Shown: positions 23,301-32,781 of the stretch, piece by piece | How the letters are laid out: every line of letters starts with the position of its first letter | Numbering within the stretch: position 1 is the first letter of the stretch | The notes under the pieces: model-generated | Database searches by the model: none | Told to the model about the DNA's origin: nothing | The model's input: the letters and a program-made list of their open reading frames with translations, nothing else | Position numbers and translations under genes: made by a program | Assembly (NCBI GenBank): GCA_023663615.1 | Contig: JAMPHA010000005.1 | Location: 30,390-94,389 of the forward strand | DNA length: 64,000 nucleotides | From: DLAJ01 sp023663615 | GTDB lineage: Bacteria; Bacillota; Clostridia; Lachnospirales; Lachnospiraceae | Direction: 5' to 3'

Positions 23301-25073
23301 ATGTATTATCCCGATGAGCTTGTGGAAGAAGTGCGGGAAAAAAATGACATTGTGGATGTCATTTCCGGTTATGTCAGATTAAAAAAACAGGGCAATAATT
23401 TTTTCGGATTATGCCCCTTTCATAATGAGAAATCACCGTCGTTTTCCGTTTCGCAGGGAAAGCAGATGTTCCATTGTTTCGGCTGCGGCGCGGGGGGAAA
23501 TGTGTTTACGTTCGTGATGCAGTATGAGAATTATACGTTTCCCGAAGCGATCGCGCATCTGGCGGAGCGGGCGGGCGTGACGCTCCCGGAGGTATCCTAT
23601 GACGAGGCGGCGCGCAAGCGGGACAACCGGCGCGCGCAGATTTTGGAACTGAACAAGGCGGCGGCAAAATTCTATTACTATATGCTGCGGTCCCCGCAGG
23701 GAGCAGGCGGCATGGAATATCTGAAAAACAGAGCCCTGAGCGAGGAGACGATCAATCGTTTTGGGCTGGGATGCTCCAGCAAATACAGCGACGAACTTTT
23801 GAAATATCTGCATAAGCAGGGATATTCGGACGAGCTGATGCGCGAGGCGGGACTCGTTAATTATGACGAAAAAAACGGGTTGTACGATAAATTCTGGAAC
23901 CGCGTCATGTTCCCGATCCAAGACATCAACCACCGTGTGATCGGGTTCGGCGGCCGCGTGATGGGGGACGGCAAACCGAAATACTTAAACTCCCCTGAGA
24001 CGATCGTGTTTGACAAGAGCCGGAACCTGTACGGGCTTAATCATGCGAGAACGTCGCGCAAGGATCACATGATCCTTTGCGAGGGTTATATGGATGTGAT
24101 CGCGATGCATCAGGCGGGATTTACCGAGGCGGTCGCGTCTCTCGGCACGGCGTTCACATCGGGACAGGCAAGTCTCTTAAAGCGTTATGCAAAAGAGGTG
24201 CTGCTGACCTATGACAGCGACGAAGCGGGAACGAAAGCGGCGCTGCGCGCCATTCCGATCTTGAAAGAAGCAGGATTGACCGCACGGGTCATTCACTTGG
24301 AGCCGTATAAGGATCCGGATGAACTCATCAAAAATCTGGGTGCGGAAGAATTTCAGAAACGGATCGAGGCGGCGGAGAACAGTTTCTTTTTTGAGATCCG
24401 TATTCTCCAAAAAGAATACCGCATGGACGATCCGACGTCGCAGACGGAATTTTACCGCGCAATCGCGCAGAAGCTCTGCGGCTTTTCGGAGGAGCTGGAG
24501 CGGGAAAATTACTTAACGGCGGTGGCAAGAGAATTTATGATACAGCCGGAGCAGCTCCGCAAGCTGGTCGTTTCCTATGCCGCGCGTATGGGGGGCGTGC
24601 CGGAGGCGGTAAGACCGAAGCCGACCGCGGACAGGAAGAAAACGCAGGAGGACGCAGGACGGAAAAGCCAGAAACTGCTGTTGACATGGCTGGTGGACGA
24701 GCCGCAGGCGTATCCGGTCGTGCGCCGCTACATCCAGCCGGAGGATTTTACCGTGGAATCCTACCGCAAAGTGGCGGAACGTCTCTATCAGGATATGGAC
24801 AGGGGCTCCCCCAATCCGGCGGCGATCATCAGCATGTTTACCGAGGAGGAGGAGCAGCGCGAGGCGGCGGAGCTGTTCAGTACAAAGCTGGACGAGCTTA
24901 CGACGGACGCGGAGCGCGAGCGCGCGCTGCAGGACATCATTTACAAGGTAAAACAGGCAAGTTGTGAATACTATAACGAAAGACTCGGCTCCGACATTCA
25001 GGAATACGCGAAGTCGATCGAGCGGAAGCAGGCGCTGGAAGAACTGCGGAAAGTGCATATTTCCTTAAAATAG
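23301..25073 (+). CDS. dnaG: DNA primase
   Basis: Makes RNA primers for replication. The 590-residue protein has an N-terminal zinc finger (CPFHNEKSPSFSV then HCFGCGAGGNVFTF, about residues 38-70), the RNA polymerase domain with RNLYGLNHAR, and TOPRIM motifs LCEGYMDVIAMHQAG and LLTYDSDEAGTKAA. The C-terminal third is the DnaB-interacting helical region. GAAAGGAAGG precedes ATG 23301. It lies 25 nt after dgt and 43 nt before rpoD. Confidence 0.97.
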   Translation: MYYPDELVEEVREKNDIVDVISGYVRLKKQGNNFFGLCPFHNEKSPSFSVSQGKQMFHCFGCGAGGNVFTFVMQYENYTFPEAIAHLAERAGVTLPEVSYDEAARKRDNRRAQILELNKAAAKFYYYMLRSPQGAGGMEYLKNRALSEETINRFGLGCSSKYSDELLKYLHKQGYSDELMREAGLVNYDEKNGLYDKFWNRVMFPIQDINHRVIGFGGRVMGDGKPKYLNSPETIVFDKSRNLYGLNHARTSRKDHMILCEGYMDVIAMHQAGFTEAVASLGTAFTSGQASLLKRYAKEVLLTYDSDEAGTKAALRAIPILKEAGLTARVIHLEPYKDPDELIKNLGAEEFQKRIEAAENSFFFEIRILQKEYRMDDPTSQTEFYRAIAQKLCGFSEELERENYLTAVAREFMIQPEQLRKLVVSYAARMGGVPEAVRPKPTADRKKTQEDAGRKSQKLLLTWLVDEPQAYPVVRRYIQPEDFTVESYRKVAERLYQDMDRGSPNPAAIISMFTEEEEQREAAELFSTKLDELTTDAERERALQDIIYKVKQASCEYYNERLGSDIQEYAKSIERKQALEELRKVHISLK

Positions 25074-25116
25074 GGTTCAAAATGATAGTGGAAATCATGA
25101 AAGGATGGACATTCGA

Positions 25117-26346
25117 ATGGATGAAGCTTTACAGGCAAAGTTTGACGAGAAGATGAAAAATCTGTTAAGCCTTGCAAAGAAAAAGAAAAATGTCTTGGAA
25201 TATCAGGAAGTCATTACTTTTTTCTCTGATATGGCATTGGAGGAGGAACAGTTCGATAAGGTTTTTGAGAAACTGGACTTAAACGGCGTGGATATTTTGC
25301 GCATCACCGAGGAAGAGGATGACATTGACGAGGAGGAGATCAATCTCACGGATGAGGAGGTTGATCTGGAAAACATTGATTTGAGCGTACCTGACGGCAT
25401 GAGTATTGAAGATCCTGTCAGGATGTACTTAAAAGAGATCGGCAAGGTGCCGCTTTTGAGCGCGGACGACGAGATCGCGCTTGCGCAGAAGATGGAGGAC
25501 GGCGCGAAAGCGGCGGAGATCATAGAAGTGCTGCGCGAGGAGCTTGCCGAGACAGCGGAGGGTGCGGAAAAAGAAGATCTGGAGCGCCGGATCGCCGAGC
25601 AGCAGGATTTGATCGACAGCGGGGAGGATGCAAAAAAGAAGCTTGCGGAGGCAAATTTACGTCTGGTCGTCAGCATTGCGAAACGCTATGTCGGGCGCGG
25701 CATGCTCTTTTTGGATCTCATTCAGGAGGGAAATCTGGGACTGATCAAGGCAGTCGAAAAATTCGATTACCGCAAGGGATATAAGTTTTCCACATACGCG
25801 ACATGGTGGATCAGACAGGCGATCACGCGTGCGATCGCGGATCAGGCGCGCACGATCCGTATTCCCGTGCATATGGTGGAGACGATCAATAAGCTGATCC
25901 GCGTCAGCAGACAGCTCCTTCAGGAATTAGGACGCGAGCCGACCCCGGAGGAGATCGCCAAGGAGCTGAACATGCCGGAGGACCGTGTGCGTGAAATCCT
26001 GAAAATCTCTCAGGAGCCGGTGTCCATGGAAACGCCGATCGGCGAGGAGGAAGATTCCCATCTTGGCGATTTCATTCAGGATGACAATGTACCCGTTCCC
26101 GCGGATGCGGCGGCATTTTCCCTGTTAAAAGAGCAGCTTGGCGAGGTGCTTGGGACGCTGACGGAGCGGGAGCAGAAAGTATTAAAGCTGCGGTTCGGAT
26201 TGGACGACGGCAGGGCGCGCACCTTGGAGGAAGTCGGAAAAGAATTTAACGTGACGAGGGAGCGGATCCGGCAGATCGAGGCGAAGGCGCTCCGCAAGCT
26301 GCGCCATCCGAGCAGGAGCCGCAAGCTGAAGGACTATTTAGATTGA
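25117..26346 (+). CDS. rpoD: Primary RNA polymerase sigma factor (RpoD/SigA)
   Basis: Housekeeping sigma-70, about 409 residues. Region 1.1 and an acidic linker (EEEDDIDEEEINLTDEEVDLE) open the protein. Region 1.2 is DPVRMYLKEIGKVPLLSADD, region 2 contains ANLRLVVSIAKRYVGRGMLF and YKFSTYATWWIRQAITRAI, region 3 QLLQELGREPTPEEIA, and region 4 the helix-turn-helix LEEVGKEFNVTRERIRQIEA. ATG 25117 has AAAGG about 12 nt upstream; ATG 25105, four codons earlier, is the alternative. It is co-transcribed with dnaG; the downstream trmK start overlaps its stop codon. Confidence 0.96.
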   Translation: MDEALQAKFDEKMKNLLSLAKKKKNVLEYQEVITFFSDMALEEEQFDKVFEKLDLNGVDILRITEEEDDIDEEEINLTDEEVDLENIDLSVPDGMSIEDPVRMYLKEIGKVPLLSADDEIALAQKMEDGAKAAEIIEVLREELAETAEGAEKEDLERRIAEQQDLIDSGEDAKKKLAEANLRLVVSIAKRYVGRGMLFLDLIQEGNLGLIKAVEKFDYRKGYKFSTYATWWIRQAITRAIADQARTIRIPVHMVETINKLIRVSRQLLQELGREPTPEEIAKELNMPEDRVREILKISQEPVSMETPIGEEEDSHLGDFIQDDNVPVPADAAAFSLLKEQLGEVLGTLTEREQKVLKLRFGLDDGRARTLEEVGKEFNVTRERIRQIEAKALRKLRHPSRSRKLKDYLD

Positions 26347-27311
26347 GCGCAGAGAGAACGCAGGCGGCAGGATCACACAGAGCAGGCGCGCAGGAGCCGG
26401 TGCTATCCGAGCGGATGAAGCATGTGCTGGCGCTTATTTCTCATCATAAAGCCGTTGCGGATGTCGGCTGCGACCACGGCTATCTGGCGATCGGGCTGGT
26501 CCGGTCGGGAAAAGCAAAACGCGTCGTTGCCATGGATATAAACCGGGGACCGCTTGCGCGCGCAAGAGCGAATGTGGATGCCTACGGATACCGTGATGTG
26601 ATCGAGACGCGGCTTGGCGACGGGATGGAAGCGCTTGGCGTGGGAGAAGTACAGTGTGCGGTCTGCGCAGGAATGGGCGGAAAAACAATCTGCGGGATCT
26701 TAGGGCGCAGTCGTCAGATCGTGCGGGAACTGGATGAACTGGTGTTACAGCCGCAGTCCGAGCTACATATCGTGAGAAGTTATTTGCGGGAAAACGGATT
26801 TTTGATCGCGGCGGAGGACATGGTATCGGAGGACGGGAAATTTTATCCGATGATGCGGGTGATCCCTGTGGGGGCTGGGAAAGAGAAATGCGCGGAAGAG
26901 GAGCGGGAAGCCGTCGGTGCGAAAACGACGCATGGAACGGAGGCGGTAAGACCAGCCGCCGATTGTGCTGCGCAGGGAACCGACGCGGAGAAGGATGCCG
27001 ATGGACATGCCGCACAGGAAAGCGGGACGGAGAAGGCTGTCGATGGACATGCCGCACAGGAAGGAAGGGCAGCGTCGGAAGCCGCACAGCGCCGGCGCGT
27101 GGAAGATCGGTACGGTCCCTGCCTGCTTGCCGGGGCGCATCCCGTATTGCGCGCGTATCTGCAAAAAGAACGAAAGGTCTGCGAAGAAGTTCTGCAAAAT
27201 CTGGCACAGACGGATTCAGCGAAAGGTCTGCGGCGCAGGGAAGAATTAAAACAGCGGATTTCCGATATTGCGTATGCGGAGAAAATCTGCTGTCCTAATT
27301 ATCCATGCTGA
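26343..27311 (+). CDS. trmK: tRNA (adenine(22)-N1)-methyltransferase TrmK with low-complexity insertion
   Basis: SAM-dependent methyltransferase for A22 of tRNA. The Rossmann core has VADVGCDHGYLAIGLV (motif I), VVAMDINRGPLARA and VCAGMGGKTICGIL, followed by LVLQPQSELHIVRSYL. The TTG start overlaps the rpoD TGA. The family is normally ~230 residues; this one has 322, because a ~65-residue Ala/Glu/Asp-rich stretch lies before the conserved C-terminal helices. Within it DGHAAQE occurs twice, from an imperfect tandem duplication in the DNA. The insertion is probably a surface linker (inference). Confidence 0.9.
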   Translation: MSAERTQAAGSHRAGAQEPVLSERMKHVLALISHHKAVADVGCDHGYLAIGLVRSGKAKRVVAMDINRGPLARARANVDAYGYRDVIETRLGDGMEALGVGEVQCAVCAGMGGKTICGILGRSRQIVRELDELVLQPQSELHIVRSYLRENGFLIAAEDMVSEDGKFYPMMRVIPVGAGKEKCAEEEREAVGAKTTHGTEAVRPAADCAAQGTDAEKDADGHAAQESGTEKAVDGHAAQEGRAASEAAQRRRVEDRYGPCLLAGAHPVLRAYLQKERKVCEEVLQNLAQTDSAKGLRRREELKQRISDIAYAEKICCPNYPC

Positions 27312-27346
27312 CGCAAGCCTGCGAGTTTGAAAGAGAGGATCTGAAA

Positions 27347-27949
27347 ATGAAAGAACCAAACATCATCATCCGGCAATTAGAACCGGGGCTTTGTGGGGAC
27401 TGGCTTCATTTTTTTGATCATATTGCATTTCAGGACCATGAGGATTGGGCATTCTGTTATTGTTTGGAAGGACATTTGGACAGAGAGACCCAAGAGAACT
27501 GGACGGATCCGGGAGAGCGCAGGGAGAAAGCGGTGGAATTGATCCGGAAAGGGGAAATGCAGGGCTATCTTGCTTATTTGGACGACAAAGTGATTGGATG
27601 GTGTAATGTCAACGATCGGAAGAACTATCGGTATCTGACCGGAATGTTTCGGGAGATCGGTTATCCGATAGAAGAAGCGGCGGACAGAAAATGCAAGGCA
27701 ATCTTCTGCTTTTTGATCGCTCCGGATTATCGGGGGAGAGGAGTCGCCCAAAAGTTACTTGACAGGGTATGCCGCGATGCGGCGCGGGATGGCTACGCTT
27801 ACGTTGAGGGTTATCCGTTTGCGGATGAAGAATTTGAATTTCAGTATCACGGTACTTCTAAGATGTATGAGCGGAGCGGGTTTATAAAAGCCGCGGATTT
27901 GAACTATGTAAAGATTATGCGAAAAGAAGTTTTCCAAGTAAACAAATGA
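27347..27949 (+). CDS. GNAT family N-acetyltransferase
   Basis: A 200-residue acetyltransferase. The acetyl-CoA loop is FLIAPDYRGRGVAQKLLDRV (about residues 125-144), followed by YGTSKMYERSGF-type C-terminal signature (read as YHGTSKMYERSGFIKAA). GAGAGGATC precedes ATG 27347. The substrate is unknown. With the two genes after it, it interrupts the usual trmK-nif3 pair and looks acquired. Confidence 0.88.
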   Translation: MKEPNIIIRQLEPGLCGDWLHFFDHIAFQDHEDWAFCYCLEGHLDRETQENWTDPGERREKAVELIRKGEMQGYLAYLDDKVIGWCNVNDRKNYRYLTGMFREIGYPIEEAADRKCKAIFCFLIAPDYRGRGVAQKLLDRVCRDAARDGYAYVEGYPFADEEFEFQYHGTSKMYERSGFIKAADLNYVKIMRKEVFQVNK

Positions 27950-28053
27950 AACTGCTGTTGGCGTGGATGGCAATTCATGAAGAAGAATTACAGGCAAATT
28001 GGAAACTGTTAAGCGATGGGGACGGCTATTTTAAGATAGAGCCATTGCATTAG
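27946..28053 (+). pseudogene. C-terminal remnant of a DUF4160 gene
   Basis: An ATG that overlaps the end of the GNAT gene opens a 35-residue frame whose sequence, LLLAWMAIHEEELQANWKLL then FKIEPLH, matches the end of DUF4160 proteins as I remember them. The N-terminal two thirds are missing. DUF4160 is commonly encoded just before DUF2442 as a putative toxin-antitoxin pair, and a DUF2442 gene follows here, which supports the reading. Confidence 0.6.
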
Positions 28054-28073
28054 ACAGGTTGGAGGCGTTTATG

Positions 28074-28316
28074 ATGTTAAGACCAACTGCAATTCAGGTA
28101 GAAGCGATTTGTGAATATCAGATTATCGTAACTTTTGATAATGGTGAAAAGAAGCGATTTGATGTGGAACCGTATATAAAAGGTGAATGGTATAGTAGGT
28201 TACGGTCTTTTGAATATTTTAAGCGTGTTACCACGGATGGTTATACGGTTGTATGGCCTGATGGACAGGACCTATGTCCGGATGAATTATATAATTTTGG
28301 AGAACTTGTGTCATAA
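28074..28316 (+). CDS. DUF2442 family protein
   Basis: An 80-residue protein with the DUF2442 pattern: IQVEAICEYQIIVTFDNGEK, KRFDVEPYIKG and VWPDGQDLCPDELY. These proteins pair with DUF4160 in suspected toxin-antitoxin modules; here the partner is reduced to a fragment. GGAGG lies 8 nt before ATG 28074, with ATG 28071 and TTG 28059 as alternatives. Base composition is AT-richer than the flanking housekeeping genes. Confidence 0.8.
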   Translation: MLRPTAIQVEAICEYQIIVTFDNGEKKRFDVEPYIKGEWYSRLRSFEYFKRVTTDGYTVVWPDGQDLCPDELYNFGELVS

Positions 28317-28410
28317 GCGGAGCGGTACGAAGGGGAGCTGATCGTGACGTAAGCCGATGCGGGAGCTTACCGATGAGATAGGCGGAACTGTACGAAGAGG
28401 GGAGTGCCGG

Positions 28411-29193
28411 ATGAGATGCAGTGAATTGATAGAAAGACTGGAAGAATTAGCGCCGCCGCATTATGCGGAGGAATGGGACAATGTGGGACTGCTTACGGGC
28501 AGACGGGATAAAGAGATCGGGAAGGTCATGGTGGCGGTGGATGCGACAAGTGACGTGATCGAGCAGGCGCGCCGCGCAGGAGCCGATCTTCTTTTGACAC
28601 ATCATCCGTTATTGTTCCGTGCGCAAAAAAGAATATGCAGTGATGATTTTATCGGAAAGCGTCTGCTGCGTCTCATACAGAGCGACATCTGCTATTATGC
28701 GATGCATACGAATTTTGACGTGATGGGAATGGCGGATGCGGCGGCGGATGAGCTGGGACTAAAAAGTCCGGGCGTGCTGAAAGTGACCTGCGAGGATGAG
28801 GTTTCCCATGAGGGAATCGGCCGATACGGGAAGCTGCCGGGCGTGATGACGCTTGCCGAGTGTGCGCAATATGTAAAGACGACGTTTGCACTGCCGCAGG
28901 CGGCGGTTTATGGAGATCTTGACCGTATAGTTGAAGTCATGGCGGTGCTTCCGGGCTCCGGAGGGGACGAGATTCCGGATGCACTGCGTGTCGGTGCGGA
29001 TGTTTATCTGACGGGGGATATTTCTCACCATGACGGGATCGACGCCATGGAACAGGGACTTTGTGTGATCGACGCCGGACATTTTGGTCTGGAAAAATTG
29101 TTTGTTACTTATATGAGAGGTTATTTTTTCCGGGAACTGCCGGAGATCACGCTGCTTACCGCGAAGCAGGAAGCGCCGTTTCAGATCGTGTAG
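28411..29193 (+). CDS. Nif3-like dinuclear metal center hexameric protein
   Basis: A 260-residue member of the Nif3/YqfO (GTP cyclohydrolase 1 type 2) family of unclear biochemical role. Metal ligands are in LLLTHHPLLFR, the Asp in MHTNFDVMGMADAA, and the C-terminal GDISHHDGIDA plus VIDAGHFGLEK. EWDNVGLLTG at the N-terminus is diagnostic. GAGGGGAG precedes ATG 28411. In Firmicutes this gene normally follows trmK directly; here about 1.1 kb separates them. Confidence 0.94.
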   Translation: MRCSELIERLEELAPPHYAEEWDNVGLLTGRRDKEIGKVMVAVDATSDVIEQARRAGADLLLTHHPLLFRAQKRICSDDFIGKRLLRLIQSDICYYAMHTNFDVMGMADAAADELGLKSPGVLKVTCEDEVSHEGIGRYGKLPGVMTLAECAQYVKTTFALPQAAVYGDLDRIVEVMAVLPGSGGDEIPDALRVGADVYLTGDISHHDGIDAMEQGLCVIDAGHFGLEKLFVTYMRGYFFRELPEITLLTAKQEAPFQIV

Positions 29194-29300
29194 GATAAGA
29201 TAGAAATCAGGATATTGAAAAAGCAGAAAAAAGTGACTGGCGGAAACAGCAAAAGAGCGGGGATGTTCGTGGGAGATAAAAGCGGGAGGGGCGCAATGTG

Positions 29301-32300
29301 ATGAATTTACAATATGATTATACCGGCGGCTGGCCGTTGACGCAAAACGTGTATGCAGGAGAAGGAGCGCCCGGCTTCTACGGACAAAATGTGCCATATG
29401 GAATGAACCAGCCATACGGACAGAATAGGAATGCAGATATGTCGATGCCGTATGGCATAAATCAGCCATACGGACAGAACATGAACGCCAATCCGTCGAT
29501 GCCGTACGGCATGAACCAGCCTTATGAATCAAGTGCACCGTTTTCACCGGGAATGGGTCAATCACCTGCATATGGAATGAATCAGCCGTACGGGCAAATA
29601 TCGCCCTATGCGGGAAGTGAACCGTATCCGGTCAACGTGCAGATGCCGCCGTATGCGGGAAATACGCCGTATCCGGTCAACGGGCAAATACCGCCCTATG
29701 CAGGGAATGCGCCGTATCCGGTCAACGTGCAGATGCCGCCGTATGCGGGGAATGCGCCGTATCCGGTCAACGGGCAGATACCGCCCTATACGGGGAATCT
29801 TCCCTATCCGATTTACGGTCAGAGCATGCCCGTTAAAGCTGCGCCCTATCAGCCGCCCGCCATATACGCAGAGGGGCAGAGGCAGCAGGGCATGATCGAA
29901 CCGTATCAGAGCCGTTATCAGCTTGCGCCCATCCATGCAAAACAGATAGAAAAACAGCCGGAACAGCAATCGGCGCAGCAGGCGAGCAGGATGCTGATGT
30001 TTGGCATTGCAGGAGTCGTGATCGCGGCGCTTCTTGCGATCATGATCGGGATTTTGGTAAATGACGACGGTACACAACGGAGAAGTCTGGCGGAGATGTT
30101 TGCTTCGTGGACGGAGGATCTTTTTGCGGAAAAAGAGGAAGAGGCGTCTTTGCCTGTGATCAGTTTCACGACGCAGAGTTCGGGAACGGTCAGGGGGGAA
30201 ATGTGCGCCGTAGGAGAGGACGGTTCTATTTTTGTCCGCACGCAATACGGTGTCTGCCGCATCGGAAAAAATGGAAACGGTTATGAATATAACGGCTGGG
30301 CGGCATCTCTTCCGCCGGACGTTTCTATAAGGTGTATGGCGGTCTATGGAAATTATTTATATCTGGCATGCGGCGAGAACGGGATCTATCGGGTGAATAC
30401 CGCGCGCAGCAATACGCTGTCGCAGATTATAGACGACTATGTGACCTCCTTTGTGATCGCGGAGGACCATCTTTTTTATCTTTCCATGGATTACCAGCTT
30501 GAAATGGGAAACGGCGCATCATTTGCGGAGTCCATGGATTCCCTTTACGGCTGGTATGGGGAACTGTATATTGCAGGATTAAACGGCAATGGAAGCCGGT
30601 CGCTTGGAGAAACCGTGCGCCATGCTGTGAAGTATCAGAGCAGCGCTGATTTTGTATATCTGGATGGGTATCTTTACTTTTTTGATAAAGAAGGAAATCT
30701 GAAGCGGATACGCACGGACGGAACGGGGAGCCGCGTGGTAGTCGAGTATGAGAGGCAGAAGGATTCCTTTGTCTGCGGTGGGGTGTATGAGAACGGCGGG
30801 GTATTGTACCTTCCGTCGTCGGAAGGACCCGGAGGGACCGGGGCGGGACTGTATTCCTATAACGTGGAAACAGATAAGCTGAGAAAAGTATCGGACGCCA
30901 GAGTCTCGCTGCGCGCGCCGATCCTGTTTGCAGGGAACACGCTGCTTTATAAAGAATATTGGCAGAGCGCATGGCACCAGATCAAGGATGGGCAGGATAC
31001 CGTGTACGGGAGTCCGTTCAATGACACGGGGCTTTGGATGCAGGCGATCGGGGAAAACGAGCTGATCGTGTCGTATGAGCCGCGGGGAGGTGCCGGTGCG
31101 CCGGACAGCGGCGGCGTGTCGGACAGCGCCGGTACGCAGGATGGCAGCAGCGCGCAGGGCGGTTATTACACGGTTTCTTATGTGAACGGTCAGATCCGTT
31201 TTGAGACACCGGTCAGTATGGATTATGCGGTGATGCCGGAGGTGGACATCGAGGAGCAGAGCGCGCTGTCAGAGGGAACGGCGCAGGGAAGCTGCCGCGC
31301 GGAGCATTTGGTGTTCGTCGGACCGGATGAGTCCTCGATATACGATCGCTATGTCGTTTACTCGCTCATAAGGGGAGAAGCTGCGTGGGGAACTGTGGAG
31401 AATTACGGTCTTGTATGGGAATATGAGGACGCGGACGGCGGGCATTATACTGAATTGTTGGTAGAGGGAGAAGTTGGTGCATTTCTTATCAAAAATGATG
31501 ATCTCTATTATTCCATGTGGGATGAGGAGGAGGGGAGTTATGCGCTTTTCCGCCGATGTCTGGCAGATCACGAAGAAGAGGCGGAAGAATGTCTGATCGC
31601 CGCCGGGATACCCCAAAAAGGATTTACATGGTGCGACGGCATGATCTATTATGTGGACATGGAGAACGGAAGGCTGTACCGCTATAGTTTGCAGAGCGGG
31701 GAAAGCGAGCGGATCAGCGAGGATAAAGTCGGCTGTTATGATATTGATAACGGCATGATCTACTATGAGAATCTTTCCGAAGGCTCGGCAATCTACAAGA
31801 TGTGTCTGGACGGGACGCAAAATGAGCAGATCGACACGCCGCTTAGTTACGGGGGGGAGCTTGCGCAATTGACGGTGTGCCCGTATCTCGGTGATGTTTA
31901 TCTGGCAGTCACGTTGGAAGAATGGCATCGGGATAGTCGGATGTGTCTGTTTGCAGAGGACGGTTCGATGGAACTGTTTTTCGGTGAGGATGTTGGAGAT
32001 TTTGACAGTCGTCAGCCGATCTGTTACAGAGACGGGCGGTTATATTACTCTTCGGAAGTTGCTTTTGAGGTCCGTGTGTTTGATCTCGAAGCCTATTTTG
32101 ACGGCGGGAGCGGTATTCGCGGCGGAGCTTACGATACGATCTTTTGTGAAGAAAATATGAATACGTTCGCGGTGACGGACGCATGCGTTTATGTGCAGTC
32201 CTATACGGATAATAGTTATGTTATGGTCTATGACAGACTGACGGGTGAGCTGACCGGGACGATCGACACATGGGACTTTGAGGGGCTTTTTGAGGGGCTT

Positions 32301-32303
32301 TGA
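29301..32303 (+). CDS. Membrane-anchored DUF5050-type repeat protein with PYAGN/PYGMNQ N-terminal tract
   Basis: A 1000-residue protein in three parts. Residues 1 to ~215 are a Pro/Tyr/Asn/Gln tract: PYGMNQPYGQN-type units, then five units of PPYAGNxPYPVN with VQM or GQI between them. One membrane helix follows (MLMFGIAGVVIAALLAIMIGILV, about residues 231-253, read in two halves), then an acidic stalk. The C-terminal ~700 residues are rich in YLYxxxxxxGIYRxN-like strands (GNYLYLACGENGIYRVN, YLDGYLYFFDKEGNLKRI, MIYYVDMENGRLYRYSL), which fits a DUF5050-like beta-propeller outside the cell. The repetitive N-terminus would be cytoplasmic. GGGAGGGG precedes ATG 29301. Function unknown. Confidence 0.8.
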   Translation: MNLQYDYTGGWPLTQNVYAGEGAPGFYGQNVPYGMNQPYGQNRNADMSMPYGINQPYGQNMNANPSMPYGMNQPYESSAPFSPGMGQSPAYGMNQPYGQISPYAGSEPYPVNVQMPPYAGNTPYPVNGQIPPYAGNAPYPVNVQMPPYAGNAPYPVNGQIPPYTGNLPYPIYGQSMPVKAAPYQPPAIYAEGQRQQGMIEPYQSRYQLAPIHAKQIEKQPEQQSAQQASRMLMFGIAGVVIAALLAIMIGILVNDDGTQRRSLAEMFASWTEDLFAEKEEEASLPVISFTTQSSGTVRGEMCAVGEDGSIFVRTQYGVCRIGKNGNGYEYNGWAASLPPDVSIRCMAVYGNYLYLACGENGIYRVNTARSNTLSQIIDDYVTSFVIAEDHLFYLSMDYQLEMGNGASFAESMDSLYGWYGELYIAGLNGNGSRSLGETVRHAVKYQSSADFVYLDGYLYFFDKEGNLKRIRTDGTGSRVVVEYERQKDSFVCGGVYENGGVLYLPSSEGPGGTGAGLYSYNVETDKLRKVSDARVSLRAPILFAGNTLLYKEYWQSAWHQIKDGQDTVYGSPFNDTGLWMQAIGENELIVSYEPRGGAGAPDSGGVSDSAGTQDGSSAQGGYYTVSYVNGQIRFETPVSMDYAVMPEVDIEEQSALSEGTAQGSCRAEHLVFVGPDESSIYDRYVVYSLIRGEAAWGTVENYGLVWEYEDADGGHYTELLVEGEVGAFLIKNDDLYYSMWDEEEGSYALFRRCLADHEEEAEECLIAAGIPQKGFTWCDGMIYYVDMENGRLYRYSLQSGESERISEDKVGCYDIDNGMIYYENLSEGSAIYKMCLDGTQNEQIDTPLSYGGELAQLTVCPYLGDVYLAVTLEEWHRDSRMCLFAEDGSMELFFGEDVGDFDSRQPICYRDGRLYYSSEVAFEVRVFDLEAYFDGGSGIRGGAYDTIFCEENMNTFAVTDACVYVQSYTDNSYVMVYDRLTGELTGTIDTWDFEGLFEGL

Positions 32304-32349
32304 GCCGGCGATACTGATGTTGACATTCAAAGGGCATTTCAAGGGTGCA

Positions 32350-32780
32350 AAGCTGATACTGGAAACAAATGTTGTTACAATCGACCGTTTGACGATCAAA
32401 ACCAGATAAAAATTCATCTTGAAGCGCAGGTAAAACTATATATTCAGGCTCAAATACGAGAAGGGATATATGATTTAGTGTGGTCTTATATTTTGGATTA
32501 TGAGAACGGTAAGAATCCCTACGAAGAGAGACGTCTTGCAATCGCGCCGTGGAAGACGATTGCTTCTTTTTGCATTTTGGAAGAGACGGAAGAAATTCTC
32601 TTGACCGCGGAGTCACTTACTTCAAAAGGAATCAAGACCTATGATGCGTTACACATTTCCTGTGCTATGGCTGCTCATTGTGAATATTATATAACCACTG
32701 ATAAGAAACTATTGAATGCGCAGGCAACGGGAATAAAAATAGTCAGTCCCATTGCTTTTGTAAATGAAATGGAGGGATAA
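32350..32780 (+). pseudogene. PIN-domain toxin gene with frameshifted N-terminus
   Basis: The frame ending at 32780 is open back to about 32373 and reads YNRPFDDQNQIKIHLEAQ, then VKLYIQAQIREGIYDLVWSY, ILDYENGKNPYEERRLAIA, GIKTYDALHISCAMAAHC and YYITTDKKLL. This is a PIN-like ribonuclease with acidic residues in place. The first strand, KLILETN (32354-32374), is in another frame and no good start codon precedes it. A two-base insertion after the AAT at 32368-32370 explains the shift. An internal GTG at 32478 would give only a headless 100-residue product. I call the toxin inactivated. Confidence 0.7.
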
Positions 32781-32781
32781 C

